Of a stretch of 64,000 nt of DNA, positions 59,420-64,000 are shown piece by piece. Below the pieces are notes generated by a model. It worked only from the letters and a program-made list of their open reading frames with translations, made no database searches and was not told the DNA's origin. The position numbers were made by a program, and so were the translations under genes. The first letter of the stretch is position 1. Every line of letters starts with the position of its first letter. The stretch comes from Isoetes taiwanensis (taxonomy: Eukaryota; Streptophyta; Lycopodiopsida; Isoetales; Isoetaceae), in the NCBI GenBank assembly GCA_021234155.1, contig JAJEKV010000008.1:6326945-6390944 (forward strand). Direction: 5' to 3'.

Positions 59420-59882
59420 AATTTTTAGTTAATACAAACTATTAACATATAACTAACATTATTAACACAAACCATTGCATTTGACACATTTAAATTAAAA
59501 TCCCCCTTAAACCCCCTTTGGTTTGGGTGCATATTCACACGGGGGGTTACGTAGGGCAGCGAGAGCCTCAAAAAATTTATAATACATGTACAAAATTAAC
59601 ACCATTAAGTACCTTATAGTATTTTACAAACTTTAATATATAGTATACAAAAACTTGTACATGCATACCCCACAAATGAGGATCGCTATGTACGGTCCAG
59701 ATCTTGGAATAAAGGGCGAATATGCCCATCTGACAGCTCTCGTTGCCCGGAGTAACCCCCCGTGTGAATATGCACCCAAACCAAAGGGGGTTTAAGGGGG
59801 ATTTTAATTTAAATGTGTCAAATGCAATGGTTTGTGTTAATAATGTTAGTTATATGTTAATAGTTTGTATTAACTAAAAATT
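59420..59882. mobile_element. Element with ~148-bp terminal inverted repeats (MITE/foldback type)
   Basis: 59420-59568 and 59735-59882 are inverted copies with few mismatches (outer end AATTTTTAGTT / AACTAAAAATT; inner area CACGGGGGGTTAC / GTAACCCCCCGTG). The 166-bp centre has no coding frame. Long inverted repeats suggest a non-autonomous DNA transposon or a foldback element. No clear target duplication could be read, so class is open. Confidence 0.72.
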
Positions 59883-62809
59883 TTTTTGGCCCCTTCGGGG
59901 CCTTAAGAATGGTGTAGAGTTGCATCTTTAACCTTGGAATCCAAATATGCACTAAGGATTTAATATTTGAAGTATACTATGAATAACAGATAACCATCCT
60001 TTAAATATTTAGAAGCTCACATTTTAGAAACTTCTTCAAATACATTAGCTTGAACATTAAAAGGCTCAACCGAGAAGATTAACTAATCTAGTAGGTTAAC
60101 CAGCTAGAACAAAGGGTAAGCTATACTCAGAGGGATGCTTCTAAGAGAATTTATATTTCAAGGCTTTACAATGAATCCGACCAAATACCATTGTTTCCTC
60201 ATCTAAATTGATTGATTGGATGTGCTTCGTGGTAACTGGTGGTGAGGTTTTGACAAGCATCTAGCAGTCATCCCTTTACATACATGATAATAGAATAACA
60301 GATAATATGATAATGACTAGAGTTATATTTGTTAGTTTCAGATCAGATACACAGAATATTCAACAACACTTCTCAAACATAAGCCATAATCACAGACAAT
60401 TTAATAACCGAAACCATATTCATAGTTTTAAAATTAAATAGACAAAGCGCTCACACTTGAATCTTCCTCGGACCATGGACCTTGAATCCTCAACACTGCA
60501 ATATCAAATTCGTCTTCACAACACAAACCAGTTGTTGCAACTGGCACTACCTTTTCAACTGCAGTTGTAACCGGCACCGCCTTTTGAGCTCCATCGTGTC
60601 TTTTGGAAAGATTCTTCTCTAGAACCATTAGAGATTCTCTAGACTAAACACCATAACATTAATGAGATTGAAAAATTGATAAGCTTATAAAAGTATGCAA
60701 CCCAAACCATTATTGAACATACTCTTTTGTATTTGTTGCATTGTATTTCTTCATCACTGCTTGAACTCGATTCACTATGAGCACAGATGCTCCTTAACCT
60801 TTTCCCAGTGCCTCCTTTGAGCCACTCTGGAACCAATGGTTCAGTTCTTCCCATTTCCACAACAGACCATGATATGTGTACAAGGCACCCACTTAGCACT
60901 GCCTTCTCTTGCAAAATAACTCAGAAGATGAAAAAAGCGGTTGTCAATTAACCATAAGAATTGGAAATCCTAAGGCATCTTCACCCCTTCCTGTCACCCC
61001 ATTACTTGGCATGCAAGCCATTGCCCATGCTACAGTTAGAGAAGCTTGAAACAGAAGGGGAAACCCAAAGACACTGTAGTCTTCCATGCCCAAAACCCAT
61101 GAGCCAGCAGAAAAGCTGGATGGCAATCACCAAAATAGTAGTGTATGCCTCGTCATAATCAAACTACTAATTCAGCAGTTTTGGCTTTCATACCCTAATC
61201 CAGAATGGCATCCCATATTGGAAACGGAAAATACTCCAAGACAATATCTTATGGGCATGGCTATATGTAAAATACAACAAACTTACAGCATGATAAAAAG
61301 GTCGACCCAACATGCTTAACAACTGCTGACAAAAATACCAGATCGGTTTCTTAATAGCAAGTCTTTGTCCATAAGGAATTAGGTAGAAGTAAACAATAAG
61401 GACCTTAAAAAACCGTGTTCCAAAACACTGCCCTAGTTTGTTTCTGCGCAATGGATGGTACCACTGCAGTTGTTTGATTAAAAAGCTGGACCACTGCCAT
61501 ATTATCCAAGAAACATGGCAAACCGTTTAAAAAGACAAGCACAGCCTCCAGCAAACACAGCTCTAGCAATCCTGCTGACACATAATCCACGCTTTTATGC
61601 TCACACAGAATCTCCGTAATAGCTCTCTCCCCGCTAGGCCCAATATTTACATATGGGTCAGCTACAGATTAGGCTTGAAGATCAAGCTCTTTCGCCTTGC
61701 TCTCAAACTCCTCTGCCTGTTACAAACAAGACAACGAACATCTTTTCAGGCTAAGCAACACATGGTAACTTGAGCTTGATATCAAGCACTCACAGTTAAG
61801 CTGCCTGATTCAGTATTCTCAAACTCAATTAACCGCTTTCTGAGGGTGGATTCGCATATATGCAAAAACCTGTATCCAGTCCCGCTTCATACTTGCAACA
61901 AGCCGCAAAGCAGTGTTAGCAATAGAATCATGTTTCCTTCCACCGGATATCTAGACCTGCAAAAAATAGAAAATAGGCTTAGCTGATCCGACATGATACA
62001 TGCCCTTGTCGAATATGGCAGAGGACCAGATACGGCATGGGCAGAACAAAACCCTAAGTTGAAGGGTCTCGAGCCTTGCATGTAAAGCAAGGAAAAAATA
62101 CTTTTTGTTAGAATAGAACCTTAAATTATAAAAAATATATATCAAAATTTATGGATTCAACCATTGGAAAGTGTCACAAAGATTAAAATGAGCGTATGTG
62201 CACTCTAGATGTACCAATTAGTACGTATCATGGAATACTATCATCAAATCATATAAAAACCTTAGGAAAAAAAGTACAAAAATACAAAAACAACCCCCTG
62301 TTATAATGCTAGATATTCTTGTTAAAACCTTGTACTCTGTAAATAAATCACCAAAAGCACGCTTCATTCAGCAATTTCTTGTCCAATCTTCATAACCATC
62401 TTGCAAATTTCACTTCACATGCTGCTATTATTCAAGAACTTGAAACAAATTTCGATGTTTTCTTTCAACTCATAATTATCTTGCAAATTTCATTTCAAAT
62501 GATGCTGTCATTCAAGAACTTAAAACGAATTTCAATGTTTTTCTTCAAGAACTTGAGGATTTAAGATTATTTTATACCTATTTCCAAGAACCGCAAATTT
62601 GTCCACCGGTTATAAAAAGAAAACAGTAAGAAAAGTAAAGAGTTAGAAGTAAAACCTAGCCCCTGCCCTTGCAAATCCGGCCAGCCCCTGCCAGCTTAAA
62701 ATCAGAAAGCAACAAAAACAAAAACAGAAAAAAGTTTAACCTGCTAGCAAAGAATCAGACCTACTAAGGATCCTCGGATCTGCTTGTCATGCCAGTAGAA
62801 GACGCCAGA
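59883..62809. other. 2.9 kb with no confident gene
   Basis: Minus-strand frames at 60639-60914 (contains MGRTEPLVPEWLKGGTGK and a Ser-rich run, faintly like the N terminus of an uncharacterised plant protein family with a VPEWLK start) and 60434-60628 lie close together and might be two exons; I cannot name the gene. The right half of the 27461 repeat is at 62315-62339. 62440-62560 has an imperfect duplication (TTCAAGAACTT ... AATTTC). Confidence 0.3.
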
Positions 62810-63500
62810 TCTCTTTCTGATCCCAATTTGTAATGGGAACACCGGATTTGCCATATCCAAGAAGGAAAAGAAGGAAAATAGCCTGAAGGAAAAGAAGGCT
62901 TGAAGGAAAAGAGGTTTCCATAGCCGGAAGGAGCGCCCAAGATGCTCCATTTCGAGCTTTTTGGGTTTTCGAGGCTTGACAAAATTGGCCATAGCAACCT
63001 CGTTAACTTGCTTCAAGGTATGTTTTTTCACATGAGGAACTGCCCAATTCAGGAGTTTCTGGAGGCGTTTGAAGCTCGGAGGTTGCGCGAGTTGATCGAC
63101 CCCTTCCAGCAGAATCTAGGGGTGGCTATTATAATTCCTAGTTTGTGAATAACAAGGAGTTCTTCGACACCTTGGCACCTGATGGGCCTGTGAAGAAGGC
63201 TCAGGCTCGCGACCAGAGATGCAAGGTCTACTAATCACTGTGCTAGATGCAGAAAGGTGTGGTATAGATCTCTTTGTGATCTTGGATTTGTAATGAGGAC
63301 GCTGGATTTGCCATATCCAAGATCAAGCAAGGCCACTAAGGCCAGCCCTTGCCCTTGCCCTTGCCCTTGCCCTTGCCCTTGCCCTCACCATCGCCATCAC
63401 TAGCTGGAAGAAAAAAAGGAAAAGCAGGTCGCCATAGCCGGAAGGAAAGAGGTCGCCATAGCCGAAAGGAAGGAGAAGGCGGGAAGGAAAGGTGCAGGCA
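62810..63500 (+). repeat. Two related ~170-bp segments and a (CCCTTG)n run
   Basis: GGATTTGCCATATCCAAGA followed by A/G-rich DNA and GCCATAGCCGGAAGGA occurs at about 62810-62940 and again at 63265-63480. Between them a plus-strand frame (62942-63148) is open but unrecognised. 63347-63385 is a hexanucleotide CCCTTG repeat. Confidence 0.6.
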
Positions 63501-64000
63501 CGACCCAAGGCGGGAAGACTGACAACCAATAAGATGATACTACGAGGATCACAATCCAAACCGTTCATCGGCGCCAAATCTCGTCCGTTCATCTCGGCAA
63601 AAAAAAAACCTATACTACAATTTATTTTCGACGTTGTAGTTAGGTATAATGTCCCCCAATGAATATTACTTGGGGATATTTTCCATTTGGGGGGAGTTTC
63701 CTTCACCATAGCTTCCACCGCCATAGCTTCCACCTTCATAGCTCCGGTGCCGTCTATACACCCTTCGATGTTGCCATAGCTTGGCGACATATAGAAAGGC
63801 AGGCCAAACAGGCGTTGTCGGCCCGCCCGCCAGAGCTCTGTTTTGAACAAAGTCCGTCCACCATAGCCAGAGCTTGGGATTAAACAGGGTCCGTCGCGAA
63901 GGGTATTTCTTGCAATCTCCATGAAATGAGTGGAGAAAACTGAAATTTGCGAAAGTTGACATGCACATGATGATGTGGCATGCCATTGGTGATATGTCAT
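63501..64000. other. End of window, no confident gene
   Basis: A long minus-strand frame (63323-64000) is open to the window edge, but its C-terminal part is the translated CCCTTG repeat and the rest shows no domain, so I do not call it a gene. Short repeated words CATAGCTTCCACC occur at 63703-63740. Confidence 0.4.

Noticed and set aside
63323-64000. 225-codon minus-strand frame open to the window edge
   Set aside because: Its C terminus is the translated CCCTTG repeat (Arg-Ala run) and the rest has no domain or homologous feel; probably chance plus low complexity.

Overview
This window reads as nuclear DNA of a land plant, most likely a fern (inference). The grounds are spliced GT-AG genes, a plant-type TGS1 with a WW domain, an intron-poor PPR gene whose repeat wording ('YAKCGSM', 'TYVAALKACA') is typical of fern PPR families, villin and ribosomal L7/L12 pseudogenes, and a very high load of diverse transposable elements. 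Only one gene looks fully intact: TGS1 (48278-51982, 11 exons). Nearly everything else is mobile DNA or decayed gene fragments.

Positions 582-27220 are one set of nested insertions. The outermost layer is a plant LINE (LINE-A, 592-27210, + strand) with a 10-bp target-site duplication and a poly(A) tail. Its 5' end is inverted, as expected from twin priming, and it has an in-frame internal deletion that fuses ORF1 to the endonuclease. Three later insertions split it. The first is a 13.2-kb minus-strand LTR retrotransposon (1719-14934, TSD CTCTT); its right LTR holds a second LINE (LINE-B, 10385-13785), which itself holds an unidentified insertion (11063-12262). The second is a 7.56-kb tyrosine-recombinase retrotransposon of the DIRS/PAT/Ngaro type (15558-23117) with split direct repeats A1-B1-A2-B2 and a lox-like palindrome in each A repeat. 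The third is a LINE-B 3' fragment (23503-24290). Removing the insertions restores a continuous LINE reading through each junction apart from small indels.

Positions 27221-45700 hold small or decayed elements between stretches with no recognisable gene: a complete 379-bp TRIM with TSD TCTAT (28355-28733), a villin pseudogene split by another LINE-B end (29900-31160), a reverse LINE RT fragment (31958-32338), a copia integrase fragment (38893-39265), an RPA-like Helitron-type gene remnant (39294-40120), an LTR plus primer-binding site (to 41854) related to the first LTR element, three copies of a 70-bp hairpin, and an L7/L12 pseudogene (43775-43960).

Positions 45751-52000 form the genic island: a PPR gene with two frameshifts on the minus strand, arranged head to head with intact TGS1 on the plus strand, 315 bp apart. 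From 52855 to beyond 57486 lies an autonomous-type Helitron on the minus strand (hairpin plus CTAG 3' end, Rep and PIF1 helicase in three exons), whose helicase has lost the DFRQ motif region by a small deletion. The last 6.5 kb contain a fragment resembling a medium-chain dehydrogenase, a 463-bp element with ~148-bp inverted repeats, short tandem repeats and no confident gene.
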